A stretch of 64,000 nucleotides of DNA from Gordonia jacobaea (GCF_001186365.1 NZ_LDTZ01000019.1:124001-188000); one strand, 5' to 3'. Positions 35,672 to 45,717 are shown, numbered from the stretch's first letter. Numbers and translations: made by a program. The notes: a model not told the origin generated them from the sequence alone.

Positions 35672-36837
35672 CGCGACGGCTCGTCGATCTCGTCTGGCCG
35701 GGGCAGCGTCTCCGCATCGGTCCAGATGGTGTTGAAACGCTCCATTCCGACGGTCCCGACGACCTCGTCGACGAAAGCCTTACCCCGAATGTATTGCGCG
35801 AGTTTGGCATCCATACCGATCAACGCCCTGATGATGCGCTGCACGGGATTTCGCGGTGCGGTGCGTCGTTTGTCGAACGACGCGCGGATCTGCTCGACTG
35901 TCGGAACCTGTGCCGGGCCAACGGCATCCATGACGTGGTCGGCATGCCCCTCCAGGAGGGTGCCGAGCATCATCATGCGGGTGAACGCCTCGTACTGCTC
36001 GGGCGTCTGCAGCATCTGCATCACACCGATGACACCCTTCTCCCGCTTGGCGCCACCGCGCACAGCCGAATTGATCCGTGCGACAACGTCTGTCACCGAC
36101 TCTCCCGCATCGGACGTCAGCACTGCGATGTTGTCGAGCATGTACTGACGCAGCCAGGGGTTGGCGGAGAACTGCACGCGATGGGTCACCTCGTGCAGAC
36201 ACACCCACAGACGGAAATCCGACGGCACGACGCGCAGACTGCGCTCCACCGCGATGATGTTCGGCGTCACCAGCATGAGCACGCCCGGATTACTTGGCTC
36301 GCTCGCGTCCGAACCACTCGGCGTGAACGGGTCGTACTGCCCGAGGATGGCGCCCGCGAGGAACGCGAGGAGACCGCCTGCCTGTAGGCCGCCGACCTTC
36401 CCCGACAGTCCGCCACCGGACTCGCCGTCGTCGTCGCCGTCGAGCATCGATCGCATCGACTGAGACGCGGCGTCGACCCAGCCGCGCCGATCGACCACGA
36501 GCGCACTCGGTACGCGCAGACCGTCCGCGAGTCCGGTGACCTCGCGCACCGGTCCCTCGGCCCGCACTGCGGCGTCGGCCAGTTCGGCCTGCGCGGCGTC
36601 GAGCGTGTACTCGGTGACCTTCGGTCCCGGACGCACCAGCCGTTTCCCGACCGTCGCGGCAAGCGACCAGTCGATGCGCGCACCGATCGACTCGCCGCTC
36701 TCCTCCCGCTCGTCTCGCTCGTCTCGCTGGTCGAGCTTGTCGAGACCACCCCGCTGGTCGAGCTCACCCCGCTGGTCAGCTCCACCCCGCTGGTCGAGCT
36801 TGTCGAGACCACTTCCCACGTCGGTCGGCTCGGTCAT
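35650..36837 (-). CDS. Zinc-dependent metalloprotease (DUF2342/hydrolase-associated family)
   Basis: 395 aa. LHEVTHRVQF carries the HExxH zinc motif at about residue 195; further family pieces are LMLVTPNIIAVERSL and GHADHVMDAVG. Equivalent to Rv3626c, found between dacB and tilS in mycobacteria. ATG at 36837 overlaps the dacB stop (ATGA). Residues about 8-45 (DKLDQRGG repeated, then DERDEREE) are encoded by the dispersed CTCGACAAGCTCGACCAGCG repeat, so the N-terminus is repeat-derived and probably disordered. Confidence 0.85.
   Translation of the reverse strand: MTEPTDVGSGLDKLDQRGGADQRGELDQRGGLDKLDQRDERDEREESGESIGARIDWSLAATVGKRLVRPGPKVTEYTLDAAQAELADAAVRAEGPVREVTGLADGLRVPSALVVDRRGWVDAASQSMRSMLDGDDDGESGGGLSGKVGGLQAGGLLAFLAGAILGQYDPFTPSGSDASEPSNPGVLMLVTPNIIAVERSLRVVPSDFRLWVCLHEVTHRVQFSANPWLRQYMLDNIAVLTSDAGESVTDVVARINSAVRGGAKREKGVIGVMQMLQTPEQYEAFTRMMMLGTLLEGHADHVMDAVGPAQVPTVEQIRASFDKRRTAPRNPVQRIIRALIGMDAKLAQYIRGKAFVDEVVGTVGMERFNTIWTDAETLPRPDEIDEPSRWIARVL
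36704..36812. repeat. Dispersed repeat inside the metalloprotease gene
   Basis: Imperfect copies of the GGTCGAGCTTGTCGAGACCA element, the same family as at 23253, 45368 and 49982, lie within the first codons of the metalloprotease gene, in frame. Confidence 0.8.
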
Positions 36838-38240
36838 CGGCACCCGCACTCCCTCAACTTGCCCGCGACGTTGTCGAGGGCCGGCCGCGCGTCCGCGGGA
36901 GATGTGCCTCCCGAGATCAACGCGAACGACAGCACCCGACCGTCGACCGTCTGAACTATGCCGGTCAACGAACTGACGCCGGTCAGTGTTCCGGTCTTCG
37001 CGCGCACCCACCCCGCGCCGGGATTCTCGCCGACGGCGAAACGGTCGGCGAGTGTGCCGGTGCCGCCTGCGACCGGCAGCCCGTCGAGCATCGGGCGGAT
37101 CTTGGAATCGATCGGCTGATCGCTCCCGGTCGGTCCGCTGGCAGCGGCCATCAGCTTGTCGAGCAGTGCTGCGGGCACGAGGTTGCGGTACGACAGCCCC
37201 GACGTATCGCGCAGCGTCACGTTCGAGACGTCGAACTTGTTGTCGGCGAGCGTCTGCTTCACCGCCGACGTACCGCCAGCGAGCGTTGCGGGTCCACCAC
37301 GAGCGACTGACAGTTCGACGCCGAGCGCCTCGGCGAGCACATTGTCGGAGTAGCGGAGCATGTCGTTGACCCTGGTGACCAGTGGTGCCGAACGGACCGT
37401 CGCCACGGTCCGCGCACCAGCGGGAGCGGTGACGTTCGTGACCGGGACGTCGACGCCGAGCGCCTTGGCGAGTTGTTCTCCGGCGGTTATCGCAGGGTTG
37501 TCGACGCGCGGGGAGTATTCGTTGAGCGGATCTATGCGCGCGCCGTCGGTCATCAATGCCTCGATCGGAGCGATGTCGCCGCCCTTGATGTCGTCGCGGC
37601 TCCAACTGCTGTCCATCGTCGGACCGGTGTACGCACTGGTGTCGACGGCGACGGAGGTGACCGGAACCCCCGACCTACGGACCTGGTCGGCAAGGTCGCT
37701 GATCCGACCGGGGTCGGTGTAGAACGTCTGCGACCGTTTCGACTGGGCCGATAGCGTCGGGTCGCCTGCGCCCTTGACGATCACCTGGCCGTCGGTTCCG
37801 ACCACGACAGTCGTCGTCAGGCGCGCATCGTGCGGGAGTCCGAGCAGCGCGGCAGCCGCAGTCAGGATCTTGGTGTTCGATGCGGGCAACCGTGGGGTGC
37901 TCGGGCTCTTCGACCACAGGATTGCGCCGGTCAACGAGTCGCTGACCTGGCCGGTGAACTCGCCGAGCTGCGGCGCGCGGGCCGCCGCGGCGATCTGCCT
38001 GGTCACGCCGGACGCCGTCGGCTGTGGTGCCGTCGCCGACACCGCGTTGATCTCAGGCGTCGCGGCGATCGGCGCAGGCCTCGGCGGCACACCTGCCGGG
38101 AGGTCGTCGGACTTGTTCATGCGCAACGCCACGAACAGCACGCTCGATGCGACCAATGCCAGCACGATCACCGACACCAGGGTCCACACAACCGCGCGAC
38201 GTCGACCGCGCAACCGACCGTCCTGATTCCTCGCGCCCAC
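36834..38240 (-). CDS. dacB: D-alanyl-D-alanine carboxypeptidase/endopeptidase (PBP4 class)
   Basis: 468-aa penicillin-binding protein trimming peptidoglycan peptides. One N-terminal membrane helix ([20 protein letters not shown]) anchors it; the catalytic triad of motifs is ASNTK (SxxK), RYSDN (SxN) and AKTGT (KTG). It ends in CGC like mycobacterial Rv3627c. The GTG at 38240 has GGAGG 4 nt before it; the frame is open to 38279. Divergent from ppa. Confidence 0.9.
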   Translation of the reverse strand: MGARNQDGRLRGRRRAVVWTLVSVIVLALVASSVLFVALRMNKSDDLPAGVPPRPAPIAATPEINAVSATAPQPTASGVTRQIAAAARAPQLGEFTGQVSDSLTGAILWSKSPSTPRLPASNTKILTAAAALLGLPHDARLTTTVVVGTDGQVIVKGAGDPTLSAQSKRSQTFYTDPGRISDLADQVRRSGVPVTSVAVDTSAYTGPTMDSSWSRDDIKGGDIAPIEALMTDGARIDPLNEYSPRVDNPAITAGEQLAKALGVDVPVTNVTAPAGARTVATVRSAPLVTRVNDMLRYSDNVLAEALGVELSVARGGPATLAGGTSAVKQTLADNKFDVSNVTLRDTSGLSYRNLVPAALLDKLMAAASGPTGSDQPIDSKIRPMLDGLPVAGGTGTLADRFAVGENPGAGWVRAKTGTLTGVSSLTGIVQTVDGRVLSFALISGGTSPADARPALDNVAGKLRECGCR

Positions 38241-38376
38241 TCGACCTCCGGTCTCGACCCATCTCTTCCGACGCCCCACAGTATCGTTGAGGCGATTCGC
38301 ACAGCCGGACCGCGGCTGTCGACACCCGCCGACGGCGCACCGATCCCGCCCGAGGCGCCACGATCAAGGAGGAACC

Positions 38377-38859
38377 GTGGAATTCGATGTGACCATCGAG
38401 ATCCCCAAGGGAAGTCGCAACAAGTACGAGGTCGATCACGAGAGCGGAAAGGTCTTCCTCGACCGCTATCTCTACACCGCATTCGGCTACCCCGCCGACT
38501 ACGGCTACATCGACAACACACTCGGCGAAGACGGCGACCCGCTCGACGCGCTGGTCCTGCTGCCCGAGTCGGTGTACCCGGGCGTCGTGGTCAAGGCACG
38601 TGTGGTCGCGATGTACACGATGACCGACGAGGCAGGCGGCGACGACAAGCTGCTGTGCGTGCCCGCCAAGGACGTGCGCTGGGACCACATTCAGGACGTC
38701 GGCGACGTGTCGGAGTTCGAGCTGAACGCGATCTCGCACTTCTTCGAGCACTACAAGGATCTCGAGCCCGGCAAGTCGGTCACACCGGGCGGTTGGGTCG
38801 GCAAGGACGAGGCGGAGAAGGTGGCACAGGCCGCCGTCGAGCGCTTCCCGGGACACTGA
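38377..38859 (+). CDS. ppa: Inorganic pyrophosphatase
   Basis: 160-aa family I enzyme hydrolysing pyrophosphate. [42 protein letters not shown] (the DGDPLD metal site) and [11 protein letters not shown] are conserved. GTG start at 38377 with a strong AAGGAGG. Ends before a large palindrome. Confidence 0.96.
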   Translation: MEFDVTIEIPKGSRNKYEVDHESGKVFLDRYLYTAFGYPADYGYIDNTLGEDGDPLDALVLLPESVYPGVVVKARVVAMYTMTDEAGGDDKLLCVPAKDVRWDHIQDVGDVSEFELNAISHFFEHYKDLEPGKSVTPGGWVGKDEAEKVAQAAVERFPGH

Positions 38860-38885
38860 TCGACGCCTCTGCCGCTACATACTGA

Positions 38886-38958
38886 AAAATCCACCTCATC
38901 TGTTGCACGTCACCTTCGGCACTGCCGAAGGTGAACTGGCACAGATGAGGTGGATTTT
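38886..38958. terminator. 73-bp two-tier palindrome, bidirectional terminator
   Basis: Outer arms 38886-38903 and 38941-38958 are 18 bp and perfect (AAAATCCACCTCATCTGT). Inside, TCACCTTCGGCA (38910-38921) pairs with 38923-38934. It sits between convergent ppa and the MFS gene, and the A/T ends give a U-tract in both directions. Confidence 0.85.
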
Positions 38959-38979
38959 CTTTGGTACTACTCGCTGGCC

Positions 38980-40671
38980 CTACTCGGCAGCCACAGTCTC
39001 GGCGGCAGGCTTCCCGCGACGCAGTGGGAGTTCCTTCCACGTGACCGTGCCGATGATCGCGAGCAGCGAGACGATCGACACCGTCAGGAACACCGTGTCC
39101 ATCGAGTTCGCGAAGCCCTCCTTGATCGGATCGCCCAATTCGGCGGGCAACTTCTCGATGATCGACGTATCGCTCATCACCGCGTCCGACGACCCCGACG
39201 CTCCCCCGGGATTCTGCGACGCCGCGATCAGACCCTTGGCGAACTCGCTGACCTGCGGATCATCACTGCCCGCTGCCCGCACGACTGCGGCGCGGTACTC
39301 GGGAGTCTGCGCTGCAGACACCATCTCGTCCTTGATGTTCGGTCCCATCATGCTGAACAGCAGTGAGAAGAACACGGCCACACCGAGAGTCGCGCCGATC
39401 TGGCGGAAGAAGGTCGCGGTGCCGGTCGACAGGCCCATGTCCTTGGGCGGCAGGATGTTCTGCATCGCGAGCGTGATCGGCTGCATCAGGTTGCCGAGTC
39501 CGAAGCCGAGCAGGAACGCCATGAGCATGACGATCCAGACCGGTGTCGACGTGCTCACCAGGTGCAGCAGGAACGTGGCGACGGTGATGAGCACCGCGCC
39601 CACGATCGTGAACACCTTGTATCTGCCTGTGCGCGAGATCATCTGACCCGACGCGATCGAACCCATCATCAGACCGAGAACCATCGGCAGCATCTGCAGG
39701 CCCGCGACCATCGGGCTCGAGCCGCGCAGCACCTGGAAGTACTGGGGCAGCATCGAGATCCCGCCGAACATCACCGCACCGACGACCATCGAGATCACGA
39801 TGCCCTGCGCGAACACCCGATTCTTGAAGACGCGCAACGGGATCAGCGCGTCGTCGCCCATCTTGTGTTCGATCCAGACGAACAGCGCGATGCCGAAGGC
39901 TCCGACGCCGTAACAGAGCCATGCCCAACCCGAGAACCAGCCCCATTCGCGGCCCTGCTCGGCCACAATCAGCAGCGGCGCGATGCCGACGGCGAGCGCG
40001 AACGCACCCCAGTAGTCGGTACGGCCGCCCCGACCCTTCTGTTGGTCGTAGTTGAGCACCTTGGCGACGACGATCAGCGCGAGGATGCCGATCGGCACGT
40101 TCACCAGGAAGACCCAGCGCCACCCCGACACCCAGAGGATCGTCGACTGACCGGCGAAGAAGCCACCTAGTACCGGACCGAGCACACTCGACGTGCCGAA
40201 CACCGCGAGGAAGTAGCCCTGGTATTTCGCGCGCTCACGCGGTGGGACGATGTCGCCGATCGTCGTCAGCGCCAGGGTGAACAGACCGCCCGCGCCGAGC
40301 CCCTGCAGAGCGCGGAATGCCGCGAGCTCGTACATCGACGTCGCGAGCGAGCACAGCAGCGATCCGACGATGAAGATCGAAATGGCAAGCAGGAAAAAGG
40401 GTTTGCGACCGTAGAGGTCGGAGAGCTTGCCGTAGAGCGGAGTGACGATGGTCGACGTGACGAGGTAGGCGGTGGTCACCCATGCCTGCATGTCGTAGCC
40501 GTGCAGGTCGTCGGCGATGGTGCGGATCGCGGTCGACACGATGGTCTGGTCGAGCGCCGCGAGGAACATTCCCAGCATCAAGCCGGCCAGGATCGTGAGG
40601 ATCTGCCGGTGGGTCAGACCGGCGCCCGCCACCTCGTCAGAAGGCGTGGACACCTGCGTCTCGTCTGTCAT
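38980..40671 (-). CDS. DHA2-family (14-TM) drug:proton antiporter
   Basis: 563-aa major facilitator of the EmrB/QacA type. Antiporter motifs: LDQTIVSTAIRTIADDL, PLYGKLSDLYGRKP (motif A) and LGPVLGGFF (motif C); about 14 hydrophobic segments. It should export hydrophobic drugs; substrate unknown. ATG overlaps the MarR gene stop (ATGA), so both are expressed together. Confidence 0.9.
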   Translation of the reverse strand: MTDETQVSTPSDEVAGAGLTHRQILTILAGLMLGMFLAALDQTIVSTAIRTIADDLHGYDMQAWVTTAYLVTSTIVTPLYGKLSDLYGRKPFFLLAISIFIVGSLLCSLATSMYELAAFRALQGLGAGGLFTLALTTIGDIVPPRERAKYQGYFLAVFGTSSVLGPVLGGFFAGQSTILWVSGWRWVFLVNVPIGILALIVVAKVLNYDQQKGRGGRTDYWGAFALAVGIAPLLIVAEQGREWGWFSGWAWLCYGVGAFGIALFVWIEHKMGDDALIPLRVFKNRVFAQGIVISMVVGAVMFGGISMLPQYFQVLRGSSPMVAGLQMLPMVLGLMMGSIASGQMISRTGRYKVFTIVGAVLITVATFLLHLVSTSTPVWIVMLMAFLLGFGLGNLMQPITLAMQNILPPKDMGLSTGTATFFRQIGATLGVAVFFSLLFSMMGPNIKDEMVSAAQTPEYRAAVVRAAGSDDPQVSEFAKGLIAASQNPGGASGSSDAVMSDTSIIEKLPAELGDPIKEGFANSMDTVFLTVSIVSLLAIIGTVTWKELPLRRGKPAAETVAAE

Positions 40672-41144
40672 CTCGTTCCTTTCCCGGAATGTTCGCCTGC
40701 GGGCGCAATCAGCTGCTCCGCGGCGTCGACGAAGCGGTCGAACAACACCACCAGCGTCGACAGTTCGTCTTGGCTCCAGTCCGTCATCGCGGACTCGAAC
40801 GCTTCACGACGCATCGCTCGCATGCCCTCGACGCGTCGACGTCCCGCTTCGGTGATCACCAGGAGCGTTGCGCGTCCGTCGGCCGGATCGGCCTCGCGAC
40901 GCACCAGGTCGAGGTCGACGAGTTGTGCGACGTGTCGCGACACGGTCGACGGATCAGCGTTGAGTGCGGCGGCGAGTTCGCTCGATCGCATGGGCGCACG
41001 GTCGAGGTGGAACAGCCCGCGGAACGCCGCGGTCTCGAACTCCCCGTCCTTGGTGCGGAACGTGGTGTGGACCGCACGATCCCGAACACGCAGGTATCGG
41101 CTGAGCGAATCGAAGAGCTGGTCGATCGACTCCGGGTCGAGCAC
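40668..41144 (-). CDS. MarR-family regulator of the exporter
   Basis: 158-aa winged-helix regulator. Recognition region: MRSSELAAALNADPSTVSRHVAQLVDLDLV and wing RREADPADGRATLLVITEAG. It probably represses itself and the exporter until a ligand binds. GTG start at 41144. Upstream are repeated TTGCAA boxes. Confidence 0.9.
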   Translation of the reverse strand: MLDPESIDQLFDSLSRYLRVRDRAVHTTFRTKDGEFETAAFRGLFHLDRAPMRSSELAAALNADPSTVSRHVAQLVDLDLVRREADPADGRATLLVITEAGRRRVEGMRAMRREAFESAMTDWSQDELSTLVVLFDRFVDAAEQLIAPAGEHSGKGTR

Positions 41145-41189
41145 TGTTACCGCCTTTTACTACCTAACGGACAAAGCCGACGGATGTTA

Positions 41190-41220
41190 CCTATTGCAAG
41201 TAGTTGCATGTTGCAAGCAA
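41190..41220. promoter_or_regulatory. TTGCAA boxes, likely MarR operator
   Basis: TTGCAA at 41194-41199, TTGCA at 41204-41208 and TTGCAA at 41211-41216 include the inverted pair GCAA-GTAG-TTGC. They lie about 50 bp upstream of the MarR gene and upstream of divergent allantoicase. Confidence 0.5.
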
Positions 41221-41284
41221 ATGCCGAGCGCAAGTATGCGCTCGAGTTCTGCGCCACGCAAACAGCCAACTACCATCGACATTC

Positions 41285-42319
41285 GTGACTCCTCAGCCTC
41301 CACCACCGTCAGGTAGCCGCCCCCACTTCACCTCCATGCCCGACCTCGCGCTTCGCGATCTCGGCGGCGCGGTCGTGTGGACCAACGACGATCTGTTCGC
41401 TGAGGTACAGAACCTGATCAAGACCGGCCCGGCCGAGTACCGGCCCGCAACCTTCGGGCACAAGGGCCAGGTCTACGACGGCTGGGAGACACGACGCCGA
41501 CGCCGCGACGGCGTCGACCAGGCGATCATCCGCCTCGGCGCACCCGGTGTGATCTACGGCGTCGTCGTCGACACGTCGTGGTTCAAGGGCAACTATCCGC
41601 CCGAGATCTCGGTGGAGGCCACCGCGGTCGAAGGCGTCGTGTCGGCGCAACAACTCGTCGACGACGCGGACTGGACAACGATCGTCGAGAAGACCCAGGT
41701 CGACGGCGACACCCGCAATCCGTTCAAGGTCGACGCAAAGGGCCGCTTCACCCACGTCCGACTCACCATGCATCCCGACGGCGGTGTCGCACGCTTCCGT
41801 GTTCACGGCCGCGGTGTGCCTAATCCGCACTTCTTCCGCTACGGCCACTTCGATCTCGCCGCCCTCGAGAACGGCGGACTGATCACGGCATGCTCGAACA
41901 TGTTTTACAGCTCACCGAACAACCTGCTGATGCCCGGCCGCGCACGCCACATGGGCGAGGGATGGGAGACCAGCCGCCGTCGCGACTCCGGCAACGACTG
42001 GGTACAGGTGCGCCTCGCGGGCCAGGGCAGGGTCAGTCTCGTCGAACTCGACACCAGCTACTTCATCGGCAACGCGCCGGGAGCAGCGACGGTGCGTGGC
42101 CGAGACGGCGAGGACGGCGAATGGTTCGATGTGTTGCCGCGCACCGAGCTGCAACCCGACACTCGCCACCGCTTCGTCATCGATCTTGACCGGCCGATGA
42201 CCGAAGCGCGGATGGACATCTTCCCCGACGGCGGCATGGCACGGTTCAAGCTCTACGGACTGCTGACCGAGGAGTCGCAGGCGGGCCTGATCGAGCAGTG
42301 GGAGCGCGGCGAGGCCTGA
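41285..42319 (+). CDS. alc: Allantoicase
   Basis: 344-aa enzyme splitting allantoate to ureidoglycolate and urea in purine breakdown. Two homologous jelly-roll repeats are visible: DGWETRRRRR ... VDTSWFKGNYPPE ... MHPDGGVARFRVHG in the first half, and GWETSRRRDSGNDW ... LDTSYFIGNAPGA ... IFPDGGMARFKLYG in the second. GTG at 41285 with TACCAT 8 nt upstream and no Shine-Dalgarno; a start at the later MPDLALRD Met is the alternative. No other allantoin or urease genes are in the window. Confidence 0.92.
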   Translation: MTPQPPPPSGSRPHFTSMPDLALRDLGGAVVWTNDDLFAEVQNLIKTGPAEYRPATFGHKGQVYDGWETRRRRRDGVDQAIIRLGAPGVIYGVVVDTSWFKGNYPPEISVEATAVEGVVSAQQLVDDADWTTIVEKTQVDGDTRNPFKVDAKGRFTHVRLTMHPDGGVARFRVHGRGVPNPHFFRYGHFDLAALENGGLITACSNMFYSSPNNLLMPGRARHMGEGWETSRRRDSGNDWVQVRLAGQGRVSLVELDTSYFIGNAPGAATVRGRDGEDGEWFDVLPRTELQPDTRHRFVIDLDRPMTEARMDIFPDGGMARFKLYGLLTEESQAGLIEQWERGEA

Positions 42320-42386
42320 GCGTCGACACCCGTCGTTCACCTGAAACACCCAATCCGGTCACATGGCGGGTTTTGACTGACTCCTC

Positions 42387-44138
42387 GTGGCTCACAGACT
42401 TCCGAAATCGGTCAGCAATCCGCTGCCTTCGCAGTTGACACAGACTCCGCAGTTGGCACAGTCTTCGCAGATGTCACATGTGACGCGCAGGACGTTCCTG
42501 AAGTCGGCGACGGTGGCTGCGGGCACCGCCGCCGTCGCGTCGGCTGTGATTCCGTCGGCAGCGGCGGCCCCGGGAGGCTCCGGCGTCTTTGCGCATTCGG
42601 TGGCTTCGGGTGATCCGCTCCCCGACCGCGTGATCCTGTGGACGCGCGTCACACCCCACGCACGCGCGACACCCGGCTCCGGCCTTGGCGACCCGACCGC
42701 GGTGCGCTGGGAAGTCGCGCACGACAACGCATTCGGCAGTGTCGTCGCGTCCGGAAGCGTGACGACGACGGCGCAGCGCGACCACACGGTCAAGGTCGAC
42801 GCCGCGGGACTTGCTCCCGCGACGCGATACTTCTACCGCTTCACCGTGCTCGACGGTCCCGCGGCGGGCACCGTGTCGCCAGTGGGCAGAACGAAGACAG
42901 CCCCCACGGCCTCCGCGGATATCGACCGTCTGCGGTTCGGAGTCTGCTCGTGCTCGAATTACGAAGCAGGACACTTCATCTCGTACCGGGCCATGGCCGA
43001 GCGCACCGACATCGACTTCATCCTGCACCTCGGCGACTACACCTACGAGTACGAATCCGGCGGCTACACAGGAGCATTCGGCGAGATTGTTCGCAAGGTC
43101 GAACCGAGACACGCGACGGTGAGCCTGACCGACTACCGCATCCGGCAGGGAAAGTACCACCAGGACCCCGACCTTGCCCGCGCCCATGCCGCGCATCCGT
43201 TTGTCTGCATATGGGACGACCACGAATCGGCCGACAACTCCTACCGCGACGGCGCGGCGAACCACGACCCGCGGACGCAGGGCAGTTGGACTGCTCGCAA
43301 ACGTGCAGCAACACAGGCGTACTTCGAGTGGATGCCGGTACGCCCGAACTCGCTCGAGAACGGCGAGCACCTGTATCGACGCCTCCGTTTCGGCACACTG
43401 ACCGAGCTCATCATTCCCGATCTCCGCTCGTATCGCGACAAGCAATCGACTGCGCGCGTTGATGATCCGAAGCAGTCGATCACCGGTGCACAGCAGTACA
43501 CCTGGTTGGAGACCTCGATCACGACGTCGTCGACCCGCTGGCAGGTGATCGGCAGCGAAGTGATGATGGTGCCGCTGACGATTCCCGCGTCGACCGATCC
43601 AAGACTCGCCGAGTGGTTACACGACACGGTCGGAGTCCCCCAAGACGGCTTCCCGGTCAACAACGATCAGTGGGACGGGTACGCGGCGCAGCGTCGACAA
43701 CTGTTGTCCGCGATCGACAAGGCGGGCAAGCGAAACGTGGTTCTGGTCGCGGGAGACATCCACAGCTCGTGGGCAAGCGAGTTGCCGCTCAACGTTTCCC
43801 ACTATGGCAAGGACCGCTCGGGACGCGCCGTCGCGTGCGAGTTCACCGTCCCCAGCATCACAGCCGCGAGTGCGCACGACAGCATCGCGGTCAGCCGCAC
43901 ACTCGACGCCCCGACGGTCGCGGTGCTGTCCGCCGGTCAGGAGGCCATCAAATTGGCCAACCCGTGGATCAAGGATGTCGAACTGACGACACACGGATTC
44001 GGGGTGATGACCGTGACGCCCGCGCGGGCCACAATGGAATGGTTCTACGTCGAGGATGTATTCGACCCGCGTTCGACGACTCGGCGAGCATTCGGTTGGT
44101 CGACGCGGGCGGGTACCCCGAAACTGTTTCGCACATAA
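42387..44138 (+). CDS. PhoD-family alkaline phosphatase, Tat-exported (copy 1)
   Basis: 583 aa. Twin-arginine signal TRRTFLKSA then an Ala-rich region to AAAAPGG. The metallophosphatase core shows CSCSNYEAGHF (iron-binding cysteine), LGDYTYEY, WDDHESADNSYRDG and GDIHSSWASE. It hydrolyses phosphate esters outside the cell. GTG at 42387; an ATG at 42471 (MSHVTRRTF) gives a shorter signal and is equally possible, as neither has a ribosome-binding site. Residues 12-28 are encoded by an 18-bp tandem repeat. Followed by a PAP2 phosphatase. Confidence 0.88.
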   Translation: MAHRLPKSVSNPLPSQLTQTPQLAQSSQMSHVTRRTFLKSATVAAGTAAVASAVIPSAAAAPGGSGVFAHSVASGDPLPDRVILWTRVTPHARATPGSGLGDPTAVRWEVAHDNAFGSVVASGSVTTTAQRDHTVKVDAAGLAPATRYFYRFTVLDGPAAGTVSPVGRTKTAPTASADIDRLRFGVCSCSNYEAGHFISYRAMAERTDIDFILHLGDYTYEYESGGYTGAFGEIVRKVEPRHATVSLTDYRIRQGKYHQDPDLARAHAAHPFVCIWDDHESADNSYRDGAANHDPRTQGSWTARKRAATQAYFEWMPVRPNSLENGEHLYRRLRFGTLTELIIPDLRSYRDKQSTARVDDPKQSITGAQQYTWLETSITTSSTRWQVIGSEVMMVPLTIPASTDPRLAEWLHDTVGVPQDGFPVNNDQWDGYAAQRRQLLSAIDKAGKRNVVLVAGDIHSSWASELPLNVSHYGKDRSGRAVACEFTVPSITAASAHDSIAVSRTLDAPTVAVLSAGQEAIKLANPWIKDVELTTHGFGVMTVTPARATMEWFYVEDVFDPRSTTRRAFGWSTRAGTPKLFRT

Positions 44139-44188
44139 CTCGTTTCGCCGGAACCCGACCCCGCCCTTCTATCGACAGGAACCACGAC

Positions 44189-45361
44189 ATGAGACTCCCG
44201 CGACAACTCGCCAGCGGACTCGTCGCAACAACAGCGGTGATGTGTGCGGTGTTCGGCGCCCCCGCCACCGCGCAGGCAGCGCCGCCGAAACCGACACCCA
44301 CCGCATTCCCGGTCGGAGCGTTGGCCACCCTCTATCAGTCGGATGTCCACGGCAGTGACGTCATCTACTGGCCGGTGATCTCGAGCTTCACCGACATTCG
44401 TGCGCATCACCCCGCGACGATGTCGGAGAACCTGGAGAAGGCTGTCGCGATCAACAATGCGGCACAGGATGATCCGGCATTGCGCAAGCGCGCACTCGAC
44501 GACGCGTACGCGATTGACGGGTTGTCGCAGAAGCAATTGCACGCCATGACCGATGCGTTCGGGACCGAGCTCGGCGCTGATGTGCGCCAAGCGCTCACCG
44601 AGAAGCGACTGCCGAAGGTGACCGCACTCATCGACACACTCGCCGCACGCGGGCAAGGCATCGCGTCGTCGACGCTCGTCGAGAAGGAGATCTCCGACAA
44701 TCCCAGGCCGTACAAGGTGGCGCCGAACCGGATCAAGGTCTACAACCTGCCGGGCAAGACCGACGAGGACGTGCTCTCCGTCGGCTCGTCGTACCCGTCG
44801 GGGCACACCGCGTCGGCGATGATCCGCACCGGACTACTCGCCGTTATGGTGCCGGAGTTCGCTCCGCAACTCCTCGCACGCGGCAGCGAGGCCGGCTATC
44901 ACCGCGTCGTCCTCGGGGTGCACTACCCGCTCGACGTGATCGCCGGACGCATGGTCGCCGACGCCGCCGTCGCCGACCGATACGCCGACCCACGCTTCCG
45001 CCCACTGATCGTGGCAGCAGGCCAAGAACTCCGCGCCGAACTCGAATGGCGTTGCCGCGCAGCACTTTCGACGTGCATTGCGCGCGACACACCATACCGC
45101 AGCACACCCGACGCCGTCGCAGAGTACAACGAGCGCATGTCCTACGGACTCTCCCGCATCGGCTCGCCGAGTGCAGCGTTCGTCGTACCGGGCGCAGCCG
45201 TCGATCTGGTGCTGCGCGCACATCCTCGCCTCACCCGCGCACAAGCAACCGATCTGCTGCGACGCACCGCCTACCCGGCCGGATACCCGCTCGACGACCA
45301 ACGCCCCGGCGCACAGTCGTGGCAGCGGCTCGACCTAGCCCGCGCCTACGCCGCCCGCTGA
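44189..45361 (+). CDS. Secreted PAP2/class A acid phosphatase (copy 1)
   Basis: 390 aa. Signal peptide with cleavage near TAQAAPP (residue 30). Phosphatase signature: PRPY upstream, SSYPSGHTASA and SEAGYHRVVLGVHYPLD, as in class A non-specific acid phosphatases. ATG at 44189 with AGGA upstream, 50 bp after the PhoD gene, so likely co-transcribed for phosphate scavenging. The half from PSGHT onward differs from copy 2 at only about a dozen residues. Confidence 0.88.
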   Translation: MRLPRQLASGLVATTAVMCAVFGAPATAQAAPPKPTPTAFPVGALATLYQSDVHGSDVIYWPVISSFTDIRAHHPATMSENLEKAVAINNAAQDDPALRKRALDDAYAIDGLSQKQLHAMTDAFGTELGADVRQALTEKRLPKVTALIDTLAARGQGIASSTLVEKEISDNPRPYKVAPNRIKVYNLPGKTDEDVLSVGSSYPSGHTASAMIRTGLLAVMVPEFAPQLLARGSEAGYHRVVLGVHYPLDVIAGRMVADAAVADRYADPRFRPLIVAAGQELRAELEWRCRAALSTCIARDTPYRSTPDAVAEYNERMSYGLSRIGSPSAAFVVPGAAVDLVLRAHPRLTRAQATDLLRRTAYPAGYPLDDQRPGAQSWQRLDLARAYAAR

Positions 45362-45367
45362 GACCCG

Positions 45368-45499
45368 GGCCGCTGATCGAGCTTGCTACCCGCTCATCGA
45401 GCTTGCTACCGGCTGATCGAGCCCACCCGCCGACCGAGCCCACCCCGCTGATCGAGCTTGTCGAGATCACCACCCGCCGATCGAGCTTGTCGAGATCAC
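45368..45499. repeat. Dispersed CTGATCGAGCTTGTCGAGATC repeat, block 1 copy
   Basis: Several imperfect units of GCTGATCGAGCTTG, some extended with TCGAGATCACC, follow the PAP2 stop. The gap 45362-45717 (356 bp) holds this repeat, the gene remnant described next, and then the upstream region of the second PhoD gene. Confidence 0.85.
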
Positions 45500-45580
45500 C
45501 CGTCCCGCCGAGACTCGAACTGGGGCAACGCCTCTGCGCCCACGCGGTGCTCGTCGGCACGGCCACGTGGATCGTGTGGT
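45496..45580 (-). pseudogene. 3' remnant of the gene intact at 50056-50559
   Basis: On the minus strand this stretch reads ADEHRVGAEALPQFESRRDG then stop, against TEHRVRAEVLPQFESRRAA at the end of the intact gene. Over 45481-45547 versus 50041-50107 I count 9 mismatches in 67 nt. Upstream of about 45580 the similarity stops. Both copies follow a PAP2 gene and the same repeat, so this is the trace of a block duplication. Confidence 0.7.
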
Positions 45581-45717
45581 CGCAACCACATAGTCGCGCG
45601 CCCGTCCGGCAACTCGCTGCGGCACAAACTGAGTGGGGATTCACATACGCGTCTCATGAGGTCTTCTTTGCCTGCTGTTCGCCTATTGGACAACAAAGAC
45701 CGCTTCGCTAACTTCTC

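Noticed and set aside
42325-42386. PHO box upstream of the first PhoD gene (GTTCACC near 42334)
   Set aside because: Only one half-site matches; the second at 11-nt spacing does not.
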